Source of the DNA: AEGEAN-183 sp964342745
GTDB lineage: Bacteria > Pseudomonadota > Gammaproteobacteria > Magnimaribacterales > Magnimaribacteraceae
Assembly: GCA_964342745.1 (NCBI GenBank)
Contig: CAYFFW010000007.1
Coordinates: 1-54,347, forward strand
Reading direction: 5' to 3'
Length of the DNA: 54,347 nucleotides
Below are positions 32,155 through 40,202 of the stretch, one piece after another. Position 1 is the stretch's first letter. Every line of letters starts with the position of its first letter. The position numbers and the translations under genes were made by a program. The notes below the pieces were generated by a model. The model was not told the origin of the DNA, made no database searches, and saw only the letters and a program-made list of their open reading frames with translations.

Positions 32155-33186
32155 ATGATTGAACTTTTAATTGAATATGGCTTTTTCCTGTTAAAAGTTG
32201 TTACTGTTCTTGCAGTAATTCTTATTCCTCTACTCATGATAGTTAGCTCTTCTAGGGATAAACAAGATGTCGATAAAGGAAGGATAATTGTAAAAAATCT
32301 ATCAGAAAGACTAGAAGAAATAGGAGTTTCCTTAAAAAGTGCTGAAATGGATCCTAAATCTTATAAAGCTTTTTTAAAAGAAAGATCAAAAAAGAAGAAG
32401 GCTGAAATCAAGAGCAAAAATAAGTCTAAAGAAATTATATATATTCTTGATTTCAAGGGAGATATTCAAGCTAGCGCTGTAGATAAGCTTAAACAAGAGA
32501 TTAATGCCATTATTGCTTCTAAAGTTAAGTGTAAAGAGGTAGTTCTAAAAGTCGAAAGCGGGGGCGGCTCAGCTTATGCTTATGGTCTATGTGCAGCCGA
32601 ACTAAAAAGATTAGTAGACAATAAGATAAAGCTAACAGTTTGTATCGATAAAATTGCAGCTAGTGGAGGGTATCTAATGTCTTGTGTAGCCACGAAGATA
32701 GTCGCAGCTCCTTGGGCTATTGTAGGATCAATTGGAGTTATTGCTCAACTTCCTAATTTTCATAAATTATTAAAAAAATTTGATGTTGATATTGAAATGC
32801 ATACGGCAGGAAAATTTAAAAGAACTCTTACTATGCTAGGAAAGAATACTCAACAAGGAAGGCAAAAATTTATATCTGAATTAGAAGATTTGCATGTAGT
32901 TTTTAAAGATTTCGTTAAAGAAAATAGACCTAAAATCCAGGTAACTAAGGTTTCCACTGGCGAAGTATGGCAGGGTGATAAGGCGGTTAAACTAGGTCTT
33001 ATTGATGAAATAGCTACTTCAGATGACTATTTAATTAAGCTTTCAGATAAATTTAAACTACTAGAACTTCAATACTTTGAAAAGAAACCTTTTACCGCTA
33101 AGTTAGCTGCTGCTACAGAAGTTATAGTAGAAAAAGGAGTTTACAAAGTATTAGATATTTTTAATAAAGATAGGTTTATAACCTAA
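32155..33186 (+). CDS. sohB: SohB inner-membrane serine peptidase
   Basis: A 343-residue S49-family peptidase, a SppA relative. One N-terminal helix (about 12-32) anchors it in the membrane, followed by a basic linker. The protease domain has LDFKGDIQASAVD, VESGGGSAYAYG, nucleophile Ser170 in IAASGGYLMS and general base Lys222 in AGKFKRTLTM. The order and length (about 340) match SohB rather than double-length SppA. It lies 3 bases after the SDR gene and 6 before acuI. The family is involved in membrane-protein and signal-peptide turnover. Confidence 0.93.
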   Translation: MIELLIEYGFFLLKVVTVLAVILIPLLMIVSSSRDKQDVDKGRIIVKNLSERLEEIGVSLKSAEMDPKSYKAFLKERSKKKKAEIKSKNKSKEIIYILDFKGDIQASAVDKLKQEINAIIASKVKCKEVVLKVESGGGSAYAYGLCAAELKRLVDNKIKLTVCIDKIAASGGYLMSCVATKIVAAPWAIVGSIGVIAQLPNFHKLLKKFDVDIEMHTAGKFKRTLTMLGKNTQQGRQKFISELEDLHVVFKDFVKENRPKIQVTKVSTGEVWQGDKAVKLGLIDEIATSDDYLIKLSDKFKLLELQYFEKKPFTAKLAAATEVIVEKGVYKVLDIFNKDRFIT

Positions 33187-33192
33187 AAAAGT

Positions 33193-34188
33193 ATGACTAA
33201 AACTTTTAAGGCCTTACAAGTAGAAGAAAAAGATGGTAAATATCAATCATCTATTATTGAGAAAGAAATAAAAGATTTACCAGAAGGTGACTTGTTGGTA
33301 AAAGTAAATTACTCGTCATTAAATTATAAAGATGCCATGTCATCTACTGGTCTTCCAGGAGTTACTAGGAATTACCCTCATACTCCAGGAATAGATGCAG
33401 TGGGAGAGGTTTCTGAAGCTTCTGTTGCAGACTTTAAAGAGGGCGATGAGGTCATAGTAACTGGATATGACCTAGGTATGAACACTTCAGGAGGTTTTGC
33501 TGAATATATAAGAGTTCCTTCTAATTGGGCGGTTAATTTACCTGAAGGTTTAAGCTCTAAGAAAGCTATGGCTTTAGGTACAGCAGGGTTAACAGCTGGG
33601 CTATCTATTCATGCTTTAGATAAACATAGAGATTATGAAGGTTTCAAAGAAACAAAGTCTGTCGTCACAGGGTCTACAGGAGGAGTAGGTTCTATAGCAG
33701 TAATGCTCTTGAATAAACTAGGTTCTGAGGTTACTGCGGTATCGGGAAAAGAAGACCAAGAAAATTTCTTCAACTCCCTAGGGGCGTCTAAGGTTGTTAG
33801 CAGGGAAGAGCTTTCGGAGTTGACCAGAAAACCTATAGGTAAGAGTCTCTGGGATGTTGGTGTGGACGTAGTTAGTGGAGATATTTTAACTCTCTTGTTA
33901 ACTTCTTTAAATCCAGGTGGCGCTGTGGCCTGTAGTGGTTTAGTTGGAGGAGTCTCATTTGAAAGCTCTATTTTTCCTTTTATATTAAGAGGTAACTGTC
34001 TTATTGGAATAGATTCAGTTGAAATTCCTCTTAAGGAAAAACTTCATGTATGGGAACATTTTTCCACAGACTGGTCTTTGGATGGATTAGATGATATTAC
34101 TAAGGAAGTTTCATTAGAGAATTTAGACAAAGAAATAGAGAGTATCTTGTCAGGAAACCAAATAGGCAGGGTAGTAGTTAAGATTTAA
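33193..34188 (+). CDS. acuI: Acryloyl-CoA reductase / YhdH-type quinone oxidoreductase
   Basis: A 331-residue medium-chain dehydrogenase/reductase of the YhdH/AcuI group. NYSSLNYKDAMSSTGLPG, YPHTPGIDAVG and the NADPH loop VTGSTGGVGSIAV are characteristic, and no structural-zinc Cys cluster is present. AcuI reduces toxic acryloyl-CoA to propionyl-CoA with NADPH, and marine bacteria often use it in DMSP or acrylate metabolism. No dddX or dmd gene is visible in the window, so that pathway is inference. It is 6 bases after sohB and 12 bases before a small membrane gene. Confidence 0.85.
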   Translation: MTKTFKALQVEEKDGKYQSSIIEKEIKDLPEGDLLVKVNYSSLNYKDAMSSTGLPGVTRNYPHTPGIDAVGEVSEASVADFKEGDEVIVTGYDLGMNTSGGFAEYIRVPSNWAVNLPEGLSSKKAMALGTAGLTAGLSIHALDKHRDYEGFKETKSVVTGSTGGVGSIAVMLLNKLGSEVTAVSGKEDQENFFNSLGASKVVSREELSELTRKPIGKSLWDVGVDVVSGDILTLLLTSLNPGGAVACSGLVGGVSFESSIFPFILRGNCLIGIDSVEIPLKEKLHVWEHFSTDWSLDGLDDITKEVSLENLDKEIESILSGNQIGRVVVKI

Positions 34189-34200
34189 ATAGGAGAATGG

Positions 34201-34323
34201 ATGTCAGATTTAGATAATAATGAAAATGAAGACCAAGAGGATAGCAAAGCTGATGCGATAGCAGCTACTATTATCATAGCTGCCCTAACTTTAGCTATGT
34301 ACTTTTGGGTTTCAAGTCAATAA
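34201..34323 (+). CDS. 40-residue single-helix membrane protein
   Basis: A short frame with TAGGAG 6 bases before ATG 34201. The N-terminal 20 residues are strongly acidic (MSDLDNNENEDQEDSKADAI). A single helix of about 18 residues follows, and the protein ends WVSSQ. The gene fits exactly between acuI and the third nitronate-monooxygenase-like gene, with GAAAAAGAGGGA after its stop leading into the next start. I do not recognise the family. It shares its general form (charged head, one helix, no tail) with the peptide at 27161-27271, but not its sequence. Confidence 0.6.
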   Translation: MSDLDNNENEDQEDSKADAIAATIIIAALTLAMYFWVSSQ

Positions 34324-34339
34324 GAAAAAGAGGGAAAAT

Positions 34340-35314
34340 ATGGATGTTGTAAGTTTCTTGAAAGATAAGACTAGGATTCCTGTTTTTGGTGCACCTCTCT
34401 TCACTGTTTCCTATCCTGAATTAGTTTTAGCACAGTGTAAGGCTGGAATTGTAGGTTCGTTCCCTGCATTAAATGCTAGACCTGAAGAGAAGCTTGATGA
34501 ATGGATTTCTATGATGAAAAAAGAATTAGAACAATATCAAGCTGATAATCCAGATGAAGCAGTTGCACCTTTTGCTGTTAATCAAATTTGCCATCATTCA
34601 AATAATCGCTTAGAACATGACATGGAAGTTTGTACTAAACATGAAGTGCCAATTATTATTACAAGCCTAAGAGCACCAAAATTTGTTGTTGACTCTGTCC
34701 ACAGTTACGGAGGTGCAGTAATGCATGACGTAATTAACATTAGGCATGCAAAAAAGGCTATTGATGAAGGTGCTGATGGACTTATTCTAGTGTGTGCAGG
34801 GGCAGGTGGTCACGCTGGAACTTTAAGCCCGTTTGCTCTGGTTAGAGAAGTTAGAGAATTCTTTGATGGACCCATAGCCTTGTCGGGAAGTATATCTCAT
34901 GGAGCTTCAGTTCTTTCTGCTCAAGCGATGGGAGCTGATTTTGCTTATGTAGGTACTAGGTTCATAGCTACAGAAGAAGCCAATGCTAGTGATGGTTATA
35001 AGGAAATGATAGTAGATAGTTCAGCTAATGATATTATGTATTCTGCTACCTTTACTGGTGTTCATGGGAATTATTTAAAACCTAGTGTGGAGAAAGCCGG
35101 TTTAGACCCAGATAACTTACCTTTTGCTGATAAACATGATATGAACTTTGGCTCTGGTCCTGGAGATAACCAAAAGAAAGCTTGGAAGGATATTTGGGGT
35201 TCCGGTCAGGGGATAGGTAACTTACATGAAGTTCCTTCAGTAAGAGAAGCTGTGGATGCTTTGGTCAAAGAATATGAGGAAGCTAAAAGCTCTTTATCTA
35301 AAAAATCTGCCTAG
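34340..35314 (+). CDS. Nitronate monooxygenase family flavoprotein, copy 3
   Basis: A 324-residue FMN TIM-barrel protein. VCAGAGGHAGTLSPFA carries the conserved His, with IALSGSISHGASVLSAQAMGADFAYVGTRF as the phosphate-binding part. It is shorter than copies 1 and 2 and starts with a different N-terminal strand (IPVFGAPLFTVSYPEL), so it is from a separate branch. An AGAGGGA site precedes ATG 34340. Its 3' end overlaps the convergent enoyl-CoA hydratase-like gene by CTAG. The 2-nitropropane dioxygenase/nitronate reaction is family-level only. Confidence 0.86.
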   Translation: MDVVSFLKDKTRIPVFGAPLFTVSYPELVLAQCKAGIVGSFPALNARPEEKLDEWISMMKKELEQYQADNPDEAVAPFAVNQICHHSNNRLEHDMEVCTKHEVPIIITSLRAPKFVVDSVHSYGGAVMHDVINIRHAKKAIDEGADGLILVCAGAGGHAGTLSPFALVREVREFFDGPIALSGSISHGASVLSAQAMGADFAYVGTRFIATEEANASDGYKEMIVDSSANDIMYSATFTGVHGNYLKPSVEKAGLDPDNLPFADKHDMNFGSGPGDNQKKAWKDIWGSGQGIGNLHEVPSVREAVDALVKEYEEAKSSLSKKSA

Positions 35315-36084
35315 TCACCTTTATAGTCTGGATCTCTTTTTTCGAAGAAAGATTTCACAGCCTCTTTTCTATCAGAAGTTTCATGAGTTAAAAGAGTTTG
35401 GTCATAATCCATATGCATGATTGCTTTATCTCCAGAATAAGTTATTTCATTTGCACTTCGTTTAATCATTTGAGCAGCAATTGGCGGTTTAGATGCATAT
35501 AATTCAGCCATATTTAAAGCGGCATTCATTAACCCGTCTTTTGGATGTACTTCATCATAAAAGCCCCATTTTAGAAGTGTATCTGCATTCTCATTTTCAC
35601 CACCTATAACGATTTTTTTTGCTTTAGCAGGCCCAATTAATCTAACTGCTAAAGGCAGGCCAAGCCAATTAAGGTTTATGCCTAAGTTAATTTCAGGATA
35701 ACCTAGAATAGACTTTTCAGAAGCAACTCGAAAGTCACAAGCTGAAGCAATACAAGCTGCTCCCCCTAAACAATAGCCATTAATAGCAGCTATTGTTATC
35801 TGATCTACTTCTAAAAAAGACCATATAGCAGGTTTACCAAAATTATTTCTCCAAGCTTCAAGTCTTGTAGTCTTCTCCTGTTTTTCTTTTAAATCTGCAC
35901 CTGATGAGAAGTTCTCTCCAGTACCAGTGTATATAACCACTCTAGTATCTAAGTCTTTTTTTAAAGAAGCATTAAATTCTGTGAGTTCTTGAAGAATTTC
36001 AGTATTAAGAGCATTAAGCGACTCAGGTCTATTAAGATATACCCAACATATATGATCTTTCTTTTCTATTTTTAAATGGTTCAT
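35311..36084 (-). CDS. Enoyl-CoA hydratase/isomerase family protein (one catalytic Glu)
   Basis: A 257-residue crotonase-fold protein. The oxyanion-hole region FSSGADLKEK and GYCLGGAACIASACDF are clear. The Glu of PEINLGI matches catalytic Glu164 of rat enoyl-CoA hydratase. The second Glu (Glu144 in GGGCEL) is replaced: GGAACI has Cys there. It may therefore catalyse a different crotonase reaction than hydration, such as isomerisation or thioester cleavage. It lies 2 bases before trxB on the same strand, transcribed after it. Confidence 0.87.
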   Translation of the reverse strand: MNHLKIEKKDHICWVYLNRPESLNALNTEILQELTEFNASLKKDLDTRVVIYTGTGENFSSGADLKEKQEKTTRLEAWRNNFGKPAIWSFLEVDQITIAAINGYCLGGAACIASACDFRVASEKSILGYPEINLGINLNWLGLPLAVRLIGPAKAKKIVIGGENENADTLLKWGFYDEVHPKDGLMNAALNMAELYASKPPIAAQMIKRSANEITYSGDKAIMHMDYDQTLLTHETSDRKEAVKSFFEKRDPDYKGD

Positions 36085-36086
36085 TA

Positions 36087-37034
36087 TTAATCAGATAAAT
36101 ATTTTTCTGCATCAAGAGCAGCCATACACCCTGATCCAGCTGAAGTTATTGCTTGTCGATAAATGTGGTCTGATACGTCGCCTGCGGCAAAAACACCTTC
36201 TATGTTTGTAGAGGTTGCATTACCTTCCAAACCTGAGTTAATTCTTATATAACCATCCTTCATGTCTAATTGGTCTTTAAATATATCTGTATTTGGATTG
36301 TGGCCTATAGCAATGAAAACTCCTTCCAAATCTATTTCTTTTAATTCTTTAGTTTGAAGATTCTTTAATTTAATTCCTAGGACCTTTTTGTCATCACCTA
36401 AAATATCCTCAACAACGTGATCCCATATAATCTTAATTTTTCCTTCTTCTACTTTTTTAAAGATTCTATCTTGAAGTATTTTCTCTGCTCTTAACTCATC
36501 TCTTCGATGAATTAAAGTTACTGATGAACATAGGTTAGATAAATAAAGTGCTTCTTCAGCTGCCGTATTACCCCCACCAACTACTGCAACTCTTTTATCC
36601 TTATAAAAGAAGCCGTCGCAAGTAGCACAAGCACTTACACCTTTTCCAAGGTAAGTTTCTTCAGATTGTAATCCTAAATATTTAGCAGAAGCACCTGTTG
36701 CAATTATTAAAGATTTACATTCGTAAATCATACTGCTTCCTTTTAATGTAAAAGGTTTCTCCAATAAATCTGTTTTCTCTATATGATCAAATATAACTTC
36801 GACATCTAATGATTTAACATGCTTTAACATTCTTTCCATTAATTCTGGACCTTGAAGTCCATCGCTATCACCTGGCCAGTTCTCAACGTCTGTAGTAGTA
36901 GTCAATTGTCCGCCCTGTTCCATTCCGGTAATTATGGTTGGTTTAAGACCAGCTCTAGCTGCATAAACTGCAGCGGTATATCCTGTAGGACCTGACCCAA
37001 GTATGATTAAATTTCTATTTAATTTATCTTCCAT
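36087..37034 (-). CDS. trxB: Thioredoxin reductase
   Basis: A 315-residue NADPH-dependent flavoprotein. The FAD site GSGPTGYTAA is at the N-terminus, the redox pair Cys136-Ala-Thr-Cys139 is in SACATCDGFF, the NADPH site VVGGGNTAAEEAL follows, and the C-terminal FAD contact is in VFAAGDVSD. Length and numbering match E. coli TrxB. ATG 37034 is chosen over a TTG two codons earlier. It is divergent from ftsK, as in many gammaproteobacteria, with 95 bases between starts. The crotonase gene follows in the same transcript. Confidence 0.95.
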   Translation of the reverse strand: MEDKLNRNLIILGSGPTGYTAAVYAARAGLKPTIITGMEQGGQLTTTTDVENWPGDSDGLQGPELMERMLKHVKSLDVEVIFDHIEKTDLLEKPFTLKGSSMIYECKSLIIATGASAKYLGLQSEETYLGKGVSACATCDGFFYKDKRVAVVGGGNTAAEEALYLSNLCSSVTLIHRRDELRAEKILQDRIFKKVEEGKIKIIWDHVVEDILGDDKKVLGIKLKNLQTKELKEIDLEGVFIAIGHNPNTDIFKDQLDMKDGYIRINSGLEGNATSTNIEGVFAAGDVSDHIYRQAITSAGSGCMAALDAEKYLSD

Positions 37035-37129
37035 ATACAAATTATAACTGCGATTTACGAATAAGTTATTGTTGAAAGTTAGAACTACCTCTCAATTATC
37101 GCTACAATACTAAAAACATATTCCAGCAA

Positions 37130-39511
37130 GTGGCAAAAAAAGCACAAGCAATCAAGAAATCAGCTGAACAAGCTGTATCTATTTCTCGCTTAAAACTTAA
37201 TCAACTTTTCTTTGAATCGCTTCTTATAATTCAAGGATTTTTAGGTGTATTTGTATTAATTTCACTTATAACCTATTCTCCTCAGGATCCAGGTTGGAAC
37301 TCTCAAACCTTTATTAGCCCGCAAGTAACTGAAGACTTTGGGATCTATAACGCTGTAGGTTCTTGGGGTGCTTATATAAGCGACTTATTGTTTTCTCTAG
37401 TAGGTTATATGGCTTATCTTCTAGCTTATTGGCTTCTATGGCCACTGATTAGACACTTCATTTTTTTTAGACGACCAGTCCAATTTTCTCAAATCCATTC
37501 AGGAATAATAGGGATAAGAATTATAGGTTGGGCTCTTTTTTTGATATCTTCTTCGACTTTATTAGCTATATTAATAGAACAGGGCTACTCATTTTTACCT
37601 GAAGATACAGGTGGCCTAGTAGGTACAGCAGTTTCTGCTTTTACCTTAGAGCCTTTAAGCTTCGTTGGTAGCAGTCTGCTTTTTGCTTGCTTAGGATTAC
37701 TTGGACTAACACTATCTTTAGAAATCTCCTGGACTAGTTTAATAATTAAAATCCAAGAATATCTAATAAATTTTGGAGGAGATTTTGGAGAAAAAGCTTC
37801 TGATACTTTAAATAGAGTTAAAGAGAAACAAAAGTTAAAGCAAGAAAAGCTTGATCGGCAGAAAAAAGTTTTAGATCAAGCAAAGAAGAAAGAAAAAAGT
37901 AAACCAGCTGAAGTTTTACTACCAAAAGAAAAATTGGAATCAAGCAGGAGAGTCCAAGAAGAAAAACAAGAAGAGCTTTTTGAATATAAAGAGTCTGTTA
38001 AACCACCAAAACTTTCTTTGCTAGATGAAAAATCAGAGGAATTCTCAAATGAAACTTCTGAGCAGTCTTTAAGACAACTTGGTGAGTTAGTTATAAGTAA
38101 GCTCTCTGAATATGGAATTAATGATGTTACTGTTGAATCTATACAGCCAGGTCCTGTAGTTATTAGATTGGAATTAAAGCTTCCCAGCGGTTTAAAAGTT
38201 AATCAAATTTCAAATATAAATAAAGACCTAGCTCGATCCCTTTCTAAGACAAGTGTAAGAATTGTGGAGGTCATTGAGGGTAGGGATACTATTGGAGTGG
38301 AAGTACCTAGAGAGGACAGGCAGCCTGTGCTTTTAAGTGAAGTTTTATCTAGTACTGAATACGACGAGTCAAAAAGTCCACTTACTATAGCTTTAGGAAA
38401 AGATATTAGTGGTTCAGCTGTAGTTGCAGAATTATCTTCAATGCCTCACTTGCTTGTTGCAGGTACCACAGGGTCAGGAAAGTCTGTTGCTATTAACTCA
38501 ATGTTGATTAGTATTCTTTTTAAGGCTAGTCCGGAACAGGTAAGGTTAATTTTAATCGATCCAAAAATGCTAGAACTCTCTGTCTATGAAGATATTCCTC
38601 ATTTATTGTGTCCAGTTATAACAGACATGAAGGAAGCATCCAGTGGTTTACGTTGGTGTGTTAATGAAATGGAAAGAAGGTACAAACTAATGGCACAACT
38701 AGGCGTTAGAAATTTAAATGGTTATAACAAGAAAGTTTCAGATGCTAAAGATTCTGGAAAACCATTAAAAGACCCTTTGTGGAAAAAAAGTGATGAGGAA
38801 GCAGAAGAAAAAGAAGAAGTACCAGAGCTTGAAAACCTCCCAAATATTATTTTAGCTGTTGATGAGCTGGCAGATTTAATGATGATTGTAGGTAAGACAG
38901 CAGAACAACTCATTGCCAGGATAGCTCAAAAAGCAAGGGCTGCTGGGATTCATATGCTTTTAGCTACTCAAAGACCTTCAGTTGATGTTATAACTGGTTT
39001 AATTAAGGCTAATATCTCAGCAAGAGTAGCTTTTCAAGTAGCATCTAAAATGGATTCAAGAGTTATTTTAGATCAAGGTGGAGCTGAGCAGCTCTTAGGT
39101 AAAGGCGATATGCTTTACTTAGCGGCTGGAACTTCTATTCCTCAAAGAGTTCATGGAGCCTTTGTTGGCGATGATGAAGTTAAGAGGGTTGCCGATGATT
39201 GGAGACAAAGAGGAAAAGCAAAATATATCGATGAAGTTACACAAGAAGAGGGCGTTGTTGTTGGCATGCCAGGTATACCATCTGTTGGTGATTCTGAAGA
39301 TGATGGAGAATCAGACGAACTCTATGATGAAGCTGTAGCTTTTGTTACTCAGTCTAGAAGAGCATCTATTTCTGCTGTACAGAGAAGACTAAGGGTGGGT
39401 TATAACAGAGCAGCAAGAATAATAGAAACTATGGAGGCAGCTGGCGTAGTCAGTCCTATGGCTTCAAATGGAAATAGAGAAGTCTTAGTACCTCCACCTG
39501 CCGAAGATTAG
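37130..39511 (+). CDS. ftsK: DNA translocase FtsK
   Basis: A 793-residue septal DNA pump that clears and aligns chromosome termini for XerCD. About four membrane helices lie in the first 200 residues, then a charged coiled linker of roughly 100 residues (short). The motor has Walker A GTTGSGKSVAINSM, Walker B ILAVDELADLMM and ATQRPSVDVITG. The gamma winged helix at the C-terminus (SRRASISAVQRRLRVGYNRAARI) reads KOPS. The start is GTG 37130, which gives the typical Lys-rich N-terminus; its ribosome site is weak. It is followed by lolA, 19 bases away. Confidence 0.97.
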   Translation: MAKKAQAIKKSAEQAVSISRLKLNQLFFESLLIIQGFLGVFVLISLITYSPQDPGWNSQTFISPQVTEDFGIYNAVGSWGAYISDLLFSLVGYMAYLLAYWLLWPLIRHFIFFRRPVQFSQIHSGIIGIRIIGWALFLISSSTLLAILIEQGYSFLPEDTGGLVGTAVSAFTLEPLSFVGSSLLFACLGLLGLTLSLEISWTSLIIKIQEYLINFGGDFGEKASDTLNRVKEKQKLKQEKLDRQKKVLDQAKKKEKSKPAEVLLPKEKLESSRRVQEEKQEELFEYKESVKPPKLSLLDEKSEEFSNETSEQSLRQLGELVISKLSEYGINDVTVESIQPGPVVIRLELKLPSGLKVNQISNINKDLARSLSKTSVRIVEVIEGRDTIGVEVPREDRQPVLLSEVLSSTEYDESKSPLTIALGKDISGSAVVAELSSMPHLLVAGTTGSGKSVAINSMLISILFKASPEQVRLILIDPKMLELSVYEDIPHLLCPVITDMKEASSGLRWCVNEMERRYKLMAQLGVRNLNGYNKKVSDAKDSGKPLKDPLWKKSDEEAEEKEEVPELENLPNIILAVDELADLMMIVGKTAEQLIARIAQKARAAGIHMLLATQRPSVDVITGLIKANISARVAFQVASKMDSRVILDQGGAEQLLGKGDMLYLAAGTSIPQRVHGAFVGDDEVKRVADDWRQRGKAKYIDEVTQEEGVVVGMPGIPSVGDSEDDGESDELYDEAVAFVTQSRRASISAVQRRLRVGYNRAARIIETMEAAGVVSPMASNGNREVLVPPPAED

Positions 39512-39530
39512 GTTAAGTGAATTCTTTTTA

Positions 39531-40190
39531 ATGAAAAAACTTTTCTTACTATTTCATATTTTTTTTATTATATTTTGTGTTCCATTTTCTTACGCTAAAA
39601 GCTTAGATAACAAGTTAGGAAATTCTTTAGATGGTTCAAATTCTTTATTTCATGTCCTAGAAAGGTATCAATACTTTTCAGCTCTTTTTAAACAATCTAC
39701 TTTCCAAGAAAATAACCAGAGAGAAATTTTAGGATCAATTAAGGCAGATAGGTCCGGAAAATTTAAAATATCTTATTTCGAGCCCCTTAATGAAATAATG
39801 ATGTCTGATGGTAAAGACTTTTTTCGTTTTGATCCTGAGTTAGAGCAACTTGTCATTGAGCCCTTAGAAGGGTTACTTAAAGAAACGCCTGTTGGATTAT
39901 TTACATTAAATAATGATGAACTAAAAAATCTTTTTTTAATTAGAGAATGTAAAGGAAGTATAAATATTTTTTCTTGTCTGCTTATTAGTAAAAATGAAGA
40001 GAGCTTTATTAAATCAATTAATATAAAAATTAAAAATAGTACAATTGATTCTTTAAAGTATATTGATACTTTTGGACAAATAATTTCTTTAAAATTTAAT
40101 GATGTTTCTATGATGAAAATTCCAGATAACGAATTTCAATTAAATATTCCTGAAGGGATTGATATTGTTAAATACCAAGGTAATAAATAA
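39531..40190 (+). CDS. lolA: Outer-membrane lipoprotein carrier LolA
   Basis: A 219-residue periplasmic chaperone that carries lipoproteins from LolCDE to LolB. The signal peptide is residues 1-22 (ending SYA). The mature half-barrel shows LERYQYFSALFKQSTF, GSIKADRSGKFKISYFEPLNE and GLFTLNND. Length and position after ftsK match lolA. Conservation is low, as is usual for LolA, so naming rests on both the motif pattern and synteny. The next gene, serS, starts 12 bases downstream; rarA, found between them in E. coli and Pseudomonas, is missing. Confidence 0.9.
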   Translation: MKKLFLLFHIFFIIFCVPFSYAKSLDNKLGNSLDGSNSLFHVLERYQYFSALFKQSTFQENNQREILGSIKADRSGKFKISYFEPLNEIMMSDGKDFFRFDPELEQLVIEPLEGLLKETPVGLFTLNNDELKNLFLIRECKGSINIFSCLLISKNEESFIKSINIKIKNSTIDSLKYIDTFGQIISLKFNDVSMMKIPDNEFQLNIPEGIDIVKYQGNK

Positions 40191-40202
40191 TTTATTAGAT
40201 AT

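Noticed and set aside
38722..38913. Open frame opposite ftsK.
   Set aside because: Low-complexity Ser-rich translation antisense to the motor domain, with no ribosome site: a shadow of codon use.
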